Part shown: positions 1 through 7,489 of the stretch, piece by piece
Layout of the letters: the number at the start of each line of letters is the position of its first letter
How positions within the stretch are numbered: position 1 is the first letter of the stretch
NCBI GenBank assembly: GCA_965205595.1
Contig: CBDBHI010000020.1
Coordinates: 1 to 64,000 of the forward strand
Origin: CATQHP01 sp965205595
Lineage (GTDB): Bacteria; Acidobacteriota; Terriglobia; Bryobacterales; UBA6623
Direction: 5' to 3'
DNA length: 64,000 nt
Position numbers and translations under genes: made by a program
The notes under the pieces: model-generated
What the model was told of the DNA's origin: nothing
The model's input: only the letters and a program-made list of their open reading frames with translations
Database searches by the model: none

Positions 1-739
1 AGCGTGGGCGACCGCGTGGCCTACACGGGCGCCCAGGGCTCGTACGCCGAGTACGCCGCCGTGCCGGCGGACCGTTTGGTTCAAGTCCCCGAGGGACTCG
101 ATACGAAAATCGCAGCAGCCGTGATGCTGCAAGGAATGACGGTGCACTACCTGACGCATTCGACATTCAAGTTGGGACCGGGGCACACCGTGTTGCTGCA
201 CGCCGCCGCCGGGGGCGTGGGTCTCTTGCTGGTCCAAATCGCGAAAATGCGCGGCGCGCGGGTGATCGGCACCTGCTCAACCGAGGAAAAAGCGGCACGC
301 GCTCGCGCCGCCGGTGCTGACGAAGTGATTCTTTATACCGAGCAGGATTTCGAAGCCGAAACGAAGCGACTGACTGACGGCAAGGGCGTCGACGTTGTCT
401 ATGACTCAGTGGGTCAGTCGACTTGGGAAGGCAGCCTCAATTCACTCAAGCCGCTCGGGATGATGGTTTTTTTCGGAAATGCCAGCGGACCGGTACCGCC
501 GATCGCTCCGCTTGAGCTGACGAAACGTGGCTCGCTGTTCATGACTAGGCCTTCGCTATTTGCATACATCTCGAAGCGTGAGGACCTCATCGCCAGGGCA
601 AGCGACATCTTAGGTTGGGTCGCCTCGGGCGAGGTCAAGGTGCATGTCGGCGAGGAGTTTGCGCTCGCGGATGCAGCGACGGCGCAGACGAAACTTGCGG
701 CGCGTGAAACTACCGGCAAGTGTGATTCTGGTGCCTTAG
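1..739 (+). CDS. Zinc-independent quinone oxidoreductase (5' end outside window, frameshifted at the last codons)
   Basis: Medium-chain dehydrogenase/reductase of the NADPH:quinone reductase (QOR) type, soluble, reducing quinones or enones with NADPH. The reading frame is open from the window edge, so the N-terminal GroES-like part is cut off. The Rossmann fingerprint AAAGGVGLLLVQ lies at about residues 67-78 of the visible part, and no zinc-ligand cysteines are seen. The family normally ends in TTGK followed by a short hydrophobic tail. Here the frame leaves that pattern after TTGK (codon 718-720). Skipping one base, T721, restores VILVP and a TAG stop at 737-739, converging on the next gene. 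One extra base is therefore present, by mutation or assembly error; without correction the frame runs on to 807. Function confident, substrate unknown. Confidence 0.85.
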
Positions 740-1504
740 GATCTCACCGTTACTTGCACCGGCGCCATGCCGTCGGCTTCGACCAGGACTGCGTCTCCAG
801 GCGCTAGCGGATAAAGCGGGAGCGGCGAGCCAGTCAGAGCGATCTGTCCTTTTTGGAGACGCAATCCCACGGCGGCTAGTCTTTCGACCAGCTCCGGCAG
901 CGTCTCGAGCGGGTCCGTAGGCCGCCGAGCCTTGGGCTATGCCGTTTATCGAAACAGTTATCTGACAGGCGGGTAACGGTTGACACGGCGTTTCGTGAAC
1001 GGGCACGACGATGCCGGCTTGCAAGGCGTTGTTTCCGACAAGCTCGACGGCGGTCGACTTCTGCCCGCGAAACGCCGCGTTGTGTAGCTCGATCACAGCA
1101 AAGATAGTTTCGACGTAGCGCGCCGGGTCGTTGCTGACCGACTTTGCGTCTGGGATGTCCTCGGCGATGCGGACGGCGAACTCGCCTTCGATCGCCAGTT
1201 TGTCGAACTGGTCCGCGTTGAGCTCGGAGCCAGTTGCGACGATTTCGCCTTCGAAGACATGACCGATGACGGGGTGTGCGATTCCGAGTTGCTTGCGAAT
1301 CACTTCGCTGACGCAGCCAATTTTGTATCCGGCCACCGATTCTCCGCGGGCTACTCGGAGCTCGACGACGGCTATTTGGACTTGATAGGCCTCGTCAAGG
1401 TCCCAGCCGACGGCGCCCCGCGCGAATATCGATCCGGGAACGTGCCGATCGTAGTCGTCGAGTTGGCCACTGGCTGCAGCTTGGAGCTCGCTGGTGTTCA
1501 GCAT
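736..1504 (-). CDS. 2-keto-4-pentenoate hydratase / fumarylacetoacetase-like (MhpD type), frameshifted
   Basis: Hydratase of the FAH superfamily acting in meta-cleavage catabolism of aromatics, expected to add water to 2-hydroxypenta-2,4-dienoate. The first roughly 190 residues read well: GYKIGCVSE, the metal-site glutamates around LAIEGEFAVRI, and the conserved LVGNNALQAG stretch. Near 911-922 the frame breaks. In the shifted frame the C-terminus continues as DPLETLPELVERL and later IALTGSPLPLYPLAPGD, ending at TAA 736-738. That gives the normal family length of about 255 residues and makes the gene convergent with the quinone reductase. The ATG at 1504 faces away from the DUF5060 gene. A single indel explains everything, so it is either a fresh pseudogene or a sequence error. 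Confidence 0.8.
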
Positions 1505-1576
1505 TCGACGGCTTCCACGCCGTTATCCTATATGGAATACCACGGTGCGGGAATGCGCTCGCCGAAGGTCGTTGCT

Positions 1577-3430
1577 ATGAAAAAACTTTTTGAGACCCTC
1601 AGTTGTCCTGCCGCCGTTGCTTTAGCGTTTTTGTTGTTCGTTGCCAGCGTCTCCGTCGCGATCGCGGTGCCGCGGGTCGAGCCGGCTCAGGCTGTCCGCT
1701 GGCAGCCTGTGACGTTGACGTTCGACGGTCCAGAGGCGTCAGAGAGCGGGTCGCCCAACCCATTCTTGGACTTCCGTATGAGCGTCACGTTTACGAATCA
1801 GACGTCTGGCGAAGAGATCGTCTCGGCGGGCTTCTTTGCCGCTGACGGCGACGCCGCGAATTCGTCCGCCGAGGCCGGCGACAAGTGGCGCGTGCGCTTT
1901 ACTCCGCCGGCGTCAGGCACGTGGACGTGGACGGCGTCGTTTCGAGCAGGAGCAAACGTGGCGCTCAGCGACTCTCCGTCAGCAGGCGAGACGACGGCAT
2001 TCACCGGCGAATCAGGTCGCTTCAGCGTTGGAGAATCGCCCCGAAGTGCCCAGGGCTTTCAGGCCCAAGGTTTTCTGCGGCCCGTTGGCAAGCACTACCT
2101 ACAGTTTCAGGGCGGTGATTACTTCCTCAAGGGCGGGGCGGATTCGCCCGAGAATTTTCTCGGCTACTTTGAGTTCGACGGCACGTTTGACACGGCCCGG
2201 CACGAGGGCGTCGACAGCGACAAGGGAACATTCATTCACAAGTACGAACCGCACGCCCGCGACTGGAATGCCGGCGACCCCGTGTGGAAGGGCGGCAAGG
2301 GCAAGAACATTATTGGCGCCGTAAACTATCTCGCGTCCAAGGGGATGAACAGTATTTACTTCCTGACGTACAACCTTGACGGTGGTGACGGCAAAGACGT
2401 CTGGATGTGGAACGATCCGAAAAACCGTGATCGCTTTGATGTCTCAAAGTTAGCGCAATGGGAAATCCTGTTTTCGCACATGGAGCGCCGCGGTGTGATG
2501 ATGCACGTGATCACGCAAGAGACCGAGAACGACGAAGTGCTTGGCGACACGCCGGGACTCAACCGCGTCAGAAAACTGTATCTGCGCGAGCTCGTGGCGC
2601 GCTTCGGCCATCACCTCGCTATCGTCTGGAACCTTGGCGAGGAAAACGATACTCCGCTTTCCGACCGAGAGGCTATAGCGGCGTACATCCGTAAGATGGA
2701 CCCGAACGATCACGCGGTCACGGTGCACACGCACAACACGCGGAGTTTGCGGTCGTATACCGGGATTATCGGCTCGGAGAATTTCAGCGCGACGTCGATC
2801 CAAGGCCGCATGGAGGATTCCAACCATGAAGCCATCATGCTGCGCGCCCGATCGGCGGCTAGTGGGCAGCCTTGGGCAGTTTTCCATGACGAACAAACAC
2901 CTTCTTCGGTTGGCGTGATGCCCGACGCGGAAGACCCGCTACACGACAAGCCTCGCAAGCAGGCGCTGTGGGGAAATTTGATGGGCGGCGGCTCGGGCGC
3001 GGAATGGTATTTCGGCTACGCCTACGACCACATGGATCTCAACTTGGAGGACTGGCGTTCTCGCGATGTGATGTGGGATCAGACTCGCTACGCGCTTGAG
3101 TTTTTCCAAGAGCATCTGCCTTTCTGGGAGATGTGGCCGGCGAACGAATTGAGTAGCAATGAGAAGGCGTTCGTGTTCGCGAAGGAAAGCGAAATCTATG
3201 CGGTCTATCTGCCCGAGGGAAACCGCACGAATTTGAGGGTTGCGGCCGGAGAGTATAGCCTGCACTGGTACGACCCGCGTCATGGCGGCGAGCTTCAGAC
3301 CGGGAATGAATCTACGATCGAAGCCGGTGACGCCAGCATGCGCAACGAAGGCAGCATACAGATCACACCGCCACATCACCCTGGTAAGGACTGGGTCGCC
3401 TTGCTTCGCCGTGTACCTGCGTCGCGCTAG
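1577..3430 (+). CDS. Secreted DUF5060 glycoside-hydrolase-like protein with C-terminal collagen-binding-like domain
   Basis: Predicted exported carbohydrate-active enzyme of about 617 residues. The ATG at 1577 is chosen because it is followed by a clean signal peptide (MKKLFETL, then a hydrophobic run ending near AIAVPR); the frame is open further upstream but overlaps the divergent hydratase. An N-terminal Ig-like DUF5060 domain covers about residues 35-135 (conserved GTWTWTASF). A TIM-barrel-like region follows, with FLKGGADSPENFL, a VWNLGEEND motif (candidate acid/base glutamate) and a later FHDEQTP. The last 80 residues (YSLHWYDPRHGG) resemble the putative collagen-binding domain usual in this family. 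The barrel resembles GH5/GH140-type enzymes, but the substrate cannot be told. The next gene starts one base after the stop. Confidence 0.8.
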   Translation: MKKLFETLSCPAAVALAFLLFVASVSVAIAVPRVEPAQAVRWQPVTLTFDGPEASESGSPNPFLDFRMSVTFTNQTSGEEIVSAGFFAADGDAANSSAEAGDKWRVRFTPPASGTWTWTASFRAGANVALSDSPSAGETTAFTGESGRFSVGESPRSAQGFQAQGFLRPVGKHYLQFQGGDYFLKGGADSPENFLGYFEFDGTFDTARHEGVDSDKGTFIHKYEPHARDWNAGDPVWKGGKGKNIIGAVNYLASKGMNSIYFLTYNLDGGDGKDVWMWNDPKNRDRFDVSKLAQWEILFSHMERRGVMMHVITQETENDEVLGDTPGLNRVRKLYLRELVARFGHHLAIVWNLGEENDTPLSDREAIAAYIRKMDPNDHAVTVHTHNTRSLRSYTGIIGSENFSATSIQGRMEDSNHEAIMLRARSAASGQPWAVFHDEQTPSSVGVMPDAEDPLHDKPRKQALWGNLMGGGSGAEWYFGYAYDHMDLNLEDWRSRDVMWDQTRYALEFFQEHLPFWEMWPANELSSNEKAFVFAKESEIYAVYLPEGNRTNLRVAAGEYSLHWYDPRHGGELQTGNESTIEAGDASMRNEGSIQITPPHHPGKDWVALLRRVPASR

Positions 3431-3431
3431 C

Positions 3432-4112
3432 ATGGCCTCAATGCCCGCAAAGGTCGTCAAGCCGAAAAACAGCGAAGAACGCAAGCGACGCCTGAGCAAG
3501 ATACTGCGGCGGCTCAATATCGACTACCCCGATGTCGAATGCGCTCTCAATCACAAGAGCGCTTGGGAATTGCTGGCAGCTACGATCCTCTCCGCGCAGT
3601 GCACTGACGTGCGGGTCAACATCGTTGCGCCGGCGTTGTTCGAGCGCTTCCGGACGGTTGACGAAATGGCTGCCGCGCCGGTGGAGGAAATCGAAGAACT
3701 TGTCAAGACCACTGGCTTCTTTCGCAATAAGGCGAAGTCGATCAAAGGCGCGGCGCAGAGGATCGTGTCTGAATACGGCGGCGAAGTGCCCTCGACGATC
3801 GACGAACTTCTGACCCTGCCGGGGGTGGCGCGCAAAACCGCGAACGTGGTGATGGGCTCGTGGTTCGGCAAGGCGACCGGAGTCGTTGTCGATACTCACG
3901 TTCAGCGAATTTCCATGCGGCTGGACCTGACCAAACAGACTGACCCCAAAAAGATCGAGCAAGACCTGATCGCCGTTTTGCCTAAGAAGCGCTGGATTCT
4001 CTACTCGCATCAAATCATTCACCACGGCCGCCAAGTTTGCATCGCTCGTCGACCGAGATGCGCTGAGTGCCGCCTCAATGACCTTTGCTACTCGGAGGAC
4101 AAGATCGGGTAG
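3432..4112 (+). CDS. nth: Endonuclease III (DNA glycosylase/AP lyase)
   Basis: Base-excision-repair enzyme that removes oxidised pyrimidines and cleaves at abasic sites. About 226 residues, the usual length. The helix-hairpin-helix LPGVARKTANVV carries the catalytic lysine, VVDTHVQR carries the catalytic aspartate, and the C-terminal 4Fe-4S loop is complete with spacing C-x6-C-x2-C-x5-C (CIARRPRCAECRLNDLC). Start placed at ATG 3432, directly after the stop of the DUF5060 gene; an in-frame ATG at 3441 is possible. The frame is also open upstream to 3240, but that part is antisense-like filler inside the previous gene. A group II intron lies about 100 bases downstream. Confidence 0.97.
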   Translation: MASMPAKVVKPKNSEERKRRLSKILRRLNIDYPDVECALNHKSAWELLAATILSAQCTDVRVNIVAPALFERFRTVDEMAAAPVEEIEELVKTTGFFRNKAKSIKGAAQRIVSEYGGEVPSTIDELLTLPGVARKTANVVMGSWFGKATGVVVDTHVQRISMRLDLTKQTDPKKIEQDLIAVLPKKRWILYSHQIIHHGRQVCIARRPRCAECRLNDLCYSEDKIG

Positions 4113-4255
4113 AACACTTTCGCTGATGCCATAGACCGTTCTTGAATAAAAAGCGGTGAAGCCGGCAATTTCTGGAGACTAGATTCCGCTGTCCAAAATC
4201 GGAGGCAGTAGAGTAGGGGAGGGTCCCGCAAGCGGGCTTGACCTCCCCCCTCGTC

Positions 4256-4288
4256 GAACCGGACTTGCGGATTTCCCGCATCCGGCTC
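4256..4288 (-). ncRNA. Group II intron domain V
   Basis: On the minus strand a 33-nt hairpin reads GAGCCGGATGCGGGAAAT, then CCGCAAGTCCGGTTC. It has the AGC catalytic triad near its 5' end, a GAAA-type terminal loop and complementary GCCGGA/TCCGGT lower-stem arms. This is the most conserved part of group II introns. It is followed by a C-rich/G-rich stem that fits domain VI. Confidence 0.9.
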
Positions 4289-4326
4289 TCCAACAAGCTC
4301 TCGCCTTGGGCATGCGCGGGTCGAGA

Positions 4327-4548
4327 CTAGTGCGAGCGGTTCAGCTCCAGCAGCCCCTGGCGTTGGAAAAAGGAATACCAAGGCTCGTCCTTCGGCGGTC
4401 GAAACCGGTGCTGTCCCCGCCGTCGCAGATGTCGCATGAAACGCCACCGCAGGTACCAGTCCAGCTCCCAGTAGGCACCCCGCGGATAGCCCCTCGAAAA
4501 GTAGTTCGCCCAACCTCTCATCTGTCGGTTTAGCCGCCCGATCACCAA
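4327..4548 (-). pseudogene. Group II intron maturase, C-terminal (GIIM) fragment
   Basis: Encodes the maturase-specific domain: GRLNRQMRGWANYFSRGYPR and then WYLRWRFMRHLRRR, ending LLELNRSH. This is the usual C-terminus of group II intron-encoded proteins, which binds intron RNA for splicing. It is cut off from the reverse transcriptase domain by MITE-A at 4548-4698. Reading across the MITE, SHVPLALG on one side joins LVIGRLNRQ on the other, as expected for the family. Not translatable as an intact protein. Confidence 0.9.
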
Positions 4549-4698
4549 GGGGCTGTGAAAAAACCTCCCCTAACTCGAGAATCGGGCGTAGCAAGCTACG
4601 CCCCTACAAATAACTTGCGTGTTATCAGCGCTGTAGGGGTGCGACATGTCGCACCCTCGGGCGACCGCAGAGCTATTCGAGGTTTTTTCACAGCCCCT
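4548..4698. repeat. MITE-A copy 1 (151 bp)
   Basis: A short non-coding element with perfect 20-bp terminal inverted repeats: AGGGGCTGTGAAAAAACCTC at the left and its complement at the right. Inside lie further inverted segments (GGGCGTAGCAAGCTACGCCC, and GGTGCGACATGTCGCACC). A second copy of identical length lies at 35251-35401. It interrupts the intron maturase ORF. No clear target-site duplication is seen. Confidence 0.88.
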
Positions 4699-5100
4699 AA
4701 CGCCAACGGCACATGCGATTGCGACACACTCGTCATCTTTCGCAGCCGTTCCCGCTCACGCCCGACCGATTTCGCCGACGGGCTCCTGTTCCAATACCCC
4801 CACTCCCTGGCTAGCAGGTCGCGGTCCCATCGAAACAGGTAGCCCAAAAACTCAAGGCTCGCTCCTGCTTCCCTCAGTTCCACCACGCGGGTCTTCTCCC
4901 GGTTCAGCTTCAATCCCATCCAGACTTCCAACTTCTCTTCGATAAACGCTTCCAGCGCTACGTCCCGCCCCTTCATCATCACAACGAAGTCGGCGGCGTA
5001 TCGCACCAGTTTCGCGCTCCCTCCCCGCGCCGGACTCGCCCGATGTCTGAGAAACACCTTGTCGAACCCGTGCAGATATGAGTTCGCCAACAGCGGAGTG
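4699..5100 (-). pseudogene. Group II intron reverse transcriptase, middle fragment (YAAD instead of YADD)
   Basis: On the minus strand the fragment starts VITPLLANSYLHGFDKVFLRH and continues through RYAADFVVMMKGRD, LKLNREKTRVVELREAGASLEFLGYLF and SVGRERERLR. These are RT domains 5-7 and the start of domain X. The catalytic box should read YADD; here the first aspartate is alanine, which would abolish polymerase activity. The upstream half (ending TPQGGV) lies at 7336-8050 beyond the recombinase element, and the downstream half lies beyond MITE-A. The two insertions plus the point change show long-standing inactivity. Confidence 0.88.
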
Positions 5101-5128
5101 ATGACGCCGCGAACGCAAAAGGTAACTT
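5095..5128 (+). other. Putative attL (host half-site plus left element arm)
   Basis: The host half-site GGAGTG plus AT (5095-5102) is followed by the element arm GACGCCGCGAACG…GGTAACTT. GGAGTGATGACGCC around the junction is itself an imperfect palindrome. It is paired with the right junction at 7309-7342. Confidence 0.65.
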
Positions 5129-5201
5129 TGTGTTTGATCGGGAATTGCGGTATCGATAATGCGCTTGAGATGTGTCATGTACAGTTGTATTCTTATGACA
5201 T

Positions 5202-5531
5202 ATGGGTCGTGCCGGCGACGCCCAAAAAGCCGAGCGTCTCAATCGCGCTCGCCGCTTGCTGCAACAGTTCGACCATCTGCCCGACGCCGTCGAAGAGATG
5301 GTGCGAGACTGCCGCATCTCTCCCCGCCAGGCATATCGTTACCTCGAACAAGCGCAGCGTCTGAAGCAGCCCCTTGCTGTTGGCGATGCCAAGGTCGCCT
5401 TTACGGTGAAGGTGTCGCGGAGTTTGGTCGAACGCGTGCGTTCCCACGCCGCCGCTACCGGGACGTCTCTCAGCGAGGTCGTCTCGCGAGCTTTGCTTGC
5501 GCTGCTCGATCGGAGACGGGGGCGTGGCTGA
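5202..5531 (+). CDS. Small helix-turn-helix / ribbon-helix-helix protein of the recombinase element
   Basis: A 109-residue basic protein, first gene of the element. Residues about 15-50 (LPDAVEEMVRDCRISPRQAYRYLEQA) look like a helix-turn-helix. Residues about 62-105 (KVAFTVKVSRSLVERVRSHA, then GTSLSEVVSRALLALL) look like a ribbon-helix-helix fold: a beta strand followed by two helices with the typical S-EVV-RAL helix. It probably binds the element's promoter or att site, acting as repressor or recombination accessory factor; this is inference. Its stop overlaps the start of the next short ORF and the recombinase gene follows about 140 bases later, so the three are probably co-transcribed. I do not recognise a named family. 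Confidence 0.6.
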   Translation: MGRAGDAQKAERLNRARRLLQQFDHLPDAVEEMVRDCRISPRQAYRYLEQAQRLKQPLAVGDAKVAFTVKVSRSLVERVRSHAAATGTSLSEVVSRALLALLDRRRGRG

Positions 5532-5802
5532 GCAGCAGGCCGGCCAGGAACTCGCGCTTCGATTCGAATATCGGTTTGATCGTTTACTGCCCGCTAAGCC
5601 GGCCCAGGTTTACCAGTTGCCGGCGCCCGAGCAGCGATGGCCAATCGGCCAATCGCATCCCCAGGAGAAGATCCATGAACAAAGCTGCCGCCATCTACGC
5701 TCGCGTCTCTTCGAATCGTCAGAAGGACAATCACACGATCGCCTCTCAGACAGCCGCACTGAGGCAGTATGCCCAGACGAACGGGTACGCAGTGCCGGCT
5801 GA
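5524..5802 (+). CDS. Short overlapping ORF between regulator and recombinase (hypothetical)
   Basis: GTG at 5524 overlaps the end of the upstream regulator gene by a few bases. The ORF encodes up to 92 residues, of which the first ~50 (ELALRFEYRFDRLL, then AQVYQLPAPEQRWPIG) look protein-like. The remainder is out of frame inside the recombinase gene and arginine/serine rich. The tight coupling suggests a real accessory peptide, perhaps shorter in its functional part, but no motif identifies its role. It could also be a spurious frame. Confidence 0.4.
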   Translation: MAEQQAGQELALRFEYRFDRLLPAKPAQVYQLPAPEQRWPIGQSHPQEKIHEQSCRHLRSRLFESSEGQSHDRLSDSRTEAVCPDERVRSAG

Positions 5803-7489
5803 GTGGGTGTTCGAGGACGAAGGCTACAGTGGAGCCAACTTGGCGCGACCCGGCTTGGAAGCCCTGCGCGATCTGGCGGCGGAAGGGCGGATTGAAGCGG
5901 CGCTGGCTTACTCGCCGGACCGGCTTAGTCGCAAATATGCGTATCAAGTCCTGTTAACCGAAGAACTCTCGCGCTGTGGGGTGGAGTTGATTTTCTTGAA
6001 GTCGGCGGCGGGGAGCACGCCTGAAGATCAGTTGCTGGTGCAGTTTCAAGGCATGATCGCCGAGTACGAGCGGGCGCGGATCGCTGAGCGCTCGCGGCGG
6101 GGCAAACGGCACAAGGCCCAGCAGGGAGTGGCGAACGGACTCTCGGGTGCGCCTTACGGGTATCGCTATGTGAAGAGGAGCGAGCGTTCAGAGGCTTACT
6201 ATGAGGTGCTCGACGCGGAAGCGCGGGTGGTGCGAGAAGTGTTTGAGCTGTACAGCGAGCAACGCTTGAGCATCAACGCCATCGCTCGTCTACTGAACGA
6301 GCGGCAGATTCCCACGCGAACCGGGAAGACACGCTGGGAGCGCTCGACGGTTTGGGGGATGCTGCGGAATCCGGCTTATCACGGCGTGGCTTGCTACGGC
6401 AAGACCCGGCTGCGGCCTCGTCAACGCATCACTCGGCCGCTGCGTCTGCGCCAGGGAGCGCCGAGTCGAGACAGCGCCACTCAGCAGCGGCCGCGGCAAG
6501 AATGGATCGAGATTCGGGTACCGGCGCTGGTCGCCGAAGAGACCTTTGCGCTCGCTCAGGAGCAGTTAGAGAGCAACAAAAAGCACTCGCCACGGCGCAC
6601 CGTCGAGCCGACGCTGCTGCAGGGGATGTTGGTGTGCCGGCAGTGTGGTTACGCTCTGTACCGAGTTTCGACACGGACATCGAAACGAAGGCTGTCCTAT
6701 TACCGTTGCCTCGGCTCGGACGCCTATCGGCACCTGCAGGGAGCGTTGTGCACCAACCGACCCATCCGGCAAGATTCGTTGGATGAGGTTGTCTGGAGGG
6801 CGATCATCGAGTTACTCGACGATCCGTCGCTGATCCGTTCGGAGATCGAGCGTCGCATGGAGGTCGCCCAGAACGCCGATCCACGGCGCAGACGAGAGGC
6901 CGACTTGCGACGGGAGCGGGTGCGCTTGGAGAACGGTGCCGAGCGGTTGGTGATCGCTTACCAAGAAGGACTGCTGACGCTGGCCGAGCTGCGCCAACGA
7001 ATGCCTCCTCTGCGCAAGCAGCAGCAGGCGATCGAATCTGAGTTACACTCCCTCGAGATGGCGGCTGAGGATCAGTCTAAATACCTAAGGCTGACGGAAA
7101 CGCTGGGGGAGTTTCGCGCCAACTTGCAAGCGCGGGCTGACTCCCTCGATGTGAGAGAACGCCAGAAGATTCTCCGGTTACTCGTAAAGGAAGTCCTTGT
7201 CGACCGCGAGACGGTCACGATCCGGCATTCGATTCCGATCCCTCCATCCGCTCCGCTTTCCGGCGGTTCGCCATCCCCAAACTCCGGCCCGGGGGACTCG
7301 ATCGTCCCAAGTTACCTTTTTCGTTCGCGGAGTCTTCACTCCACCTTGCGGCGTTCCCTTCCTGCTGCGTTCTCCTCGGTCCTTCCCTTCTCCGCGCTCG
7401 CCCTCTTCCACCACCGGCGCTTCCAGCCACAGCCGTATCCGCTTCACGACGGATCGATCCGCGATCCGGTGCCGCACGCACGCCAGTAG
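5675..7489 (+). CDS. Large serine recombinase (resolvase/invertase N-domain, recombinase, zinc ribbon, coiled coil)
   Basis: Site-specific recombinase of about 604 residues as integrated. The ATG at 5675 has AGGAG eight bases upstream. The N-terminal resolvase domain begins AAIYARVSSNRQ, with the nucleophile serine in RVSS, and continues through YSPDRLSRK and a long helix (GMIAEYERARIAERSRRGK). The recombinase domain (GAPYGYRYV, then INAIARLLNERQIPTRTGK) is followed by a zinc ribbon (CRQCGYAL…YRC…C; residues ~310-350), then a glutamine/glutamate-rich coiled coil and the typical DVRERQKILRLLVKEV. The last ~50 residues are encoded by the host intron beyond the right junction (7335). In an excised circle the frame would instead read SLDAANAKG and stop at 5157-5159. 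Expected to integrate and excise the element. Confidence 0.9.
   Translation: MNKAAAIYARVSSNRQKDNHTIASQTAALRQYAQTNGYAVPAEWVFEDEGYSGANLARPGLEALRDLAAEGRIEAALAYSPDRLSRKYAYQVLLTEELSRCGVELIFLKSAAGSTPEDQLLVQFQGMIAEYERARIAERSRRGKRHKAQQGVANGLSGAPYGYRYVKRSERSEAYYEVLDAEARVVREVFELYSEQRLSINAIARLLNERQIPTRTGKTRWERSTVWGMLRNPAYHGVACYGKTRLRPRQRITRPLRLRQGAPSRDSATQQRPRQEWIEIRVPALVAEETFALAQEQLESNKKHSPRRTVEPTLLQGMLVCRQCGYALYRVSTRTSKRRLSYYRCLGSDAYRHLQGALCTNRPIRQDSLDEVVWRAIIELLDDPSLIRSEIERRMEVAQNADPRRRREADLRRERVRLENGAERLVIAYQEGLLTLAELRQRMPPLRKQQQAIESELHSLEMAAEDQSKYLRLTETLGEFRANLQARADSLDVRERQKILRLLVKEVLVDRETVTIRHSIPIPPSAPLSGGSPSPNSGPGDSIVPSYLFRSRSLHSTLRRSLPAAFSSVLPFSALALFHHRRFQPQPYPLHDGSIRDPVPHARQ
7309..7342 (+). other. 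Putative attR (right element arm plus host half-site)
   Basis: The element arm AAGTTACC…CGTTCGCGGAGTC is followed by TT and the host half-site CACTCC. The central dinucleotide is TT here and AT in the left junction, so the exact crossover base pair(s) are not fixed by this single copy. Joining both arms gives an imperfectly palindromic site of about 53 bp, a typical attP size for large serine integrases. Confidence 0.65.

Larger units (their letters stand above)
5102..7335 (+). mobile_element. Large-serine-recombinase element integrated in the intron reverse transcriptase gene
   Basis: A 2.2-kb unit lies antisense to the intron ORF. Its ends carry imperfect inverted arms of 27 bp (24 matching): 5102-5128 and 7309-7335, both containing CCGCGAACG and AAAGGTAACTT in the inward reading. 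The host gene reads straight across once the unit is removed (TPQGGV + ITPLLAN). At the junctions the host supplies GGAGTGA on the left and TCACTCC on the right, so the empty site is the 14-bp palindrome GGAGTGATCACTCC. Cargo is a small DNA-binding protein, a short overlapping ORF and the recombinase. No target duplication longer than 1-2 bp is seen, which fits a serine integrase rather than a DDE transposase. Confidence 0.82.

Noticed and set aside
1259..1576. N-terminal extension of the DUF5060 protein
   Set aside because: The extension is antisense to the hydratase and precedes a clear signal peptide at 1577.
4306..4533. Short plus-strand ORF opposite the maturase fragment
   Set aside because: Shadow of the GIIM domain coding sequence.
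5102..7335. Interpretation of the recombinase element as a DDE-type transposon with terminal inverted repeats
   Set aside because: No DDE transposase and no target duplication; arms meet at a palindromic host site and the only enzyme is a serine recombinase, so att half-sites explain the inverted arms better.
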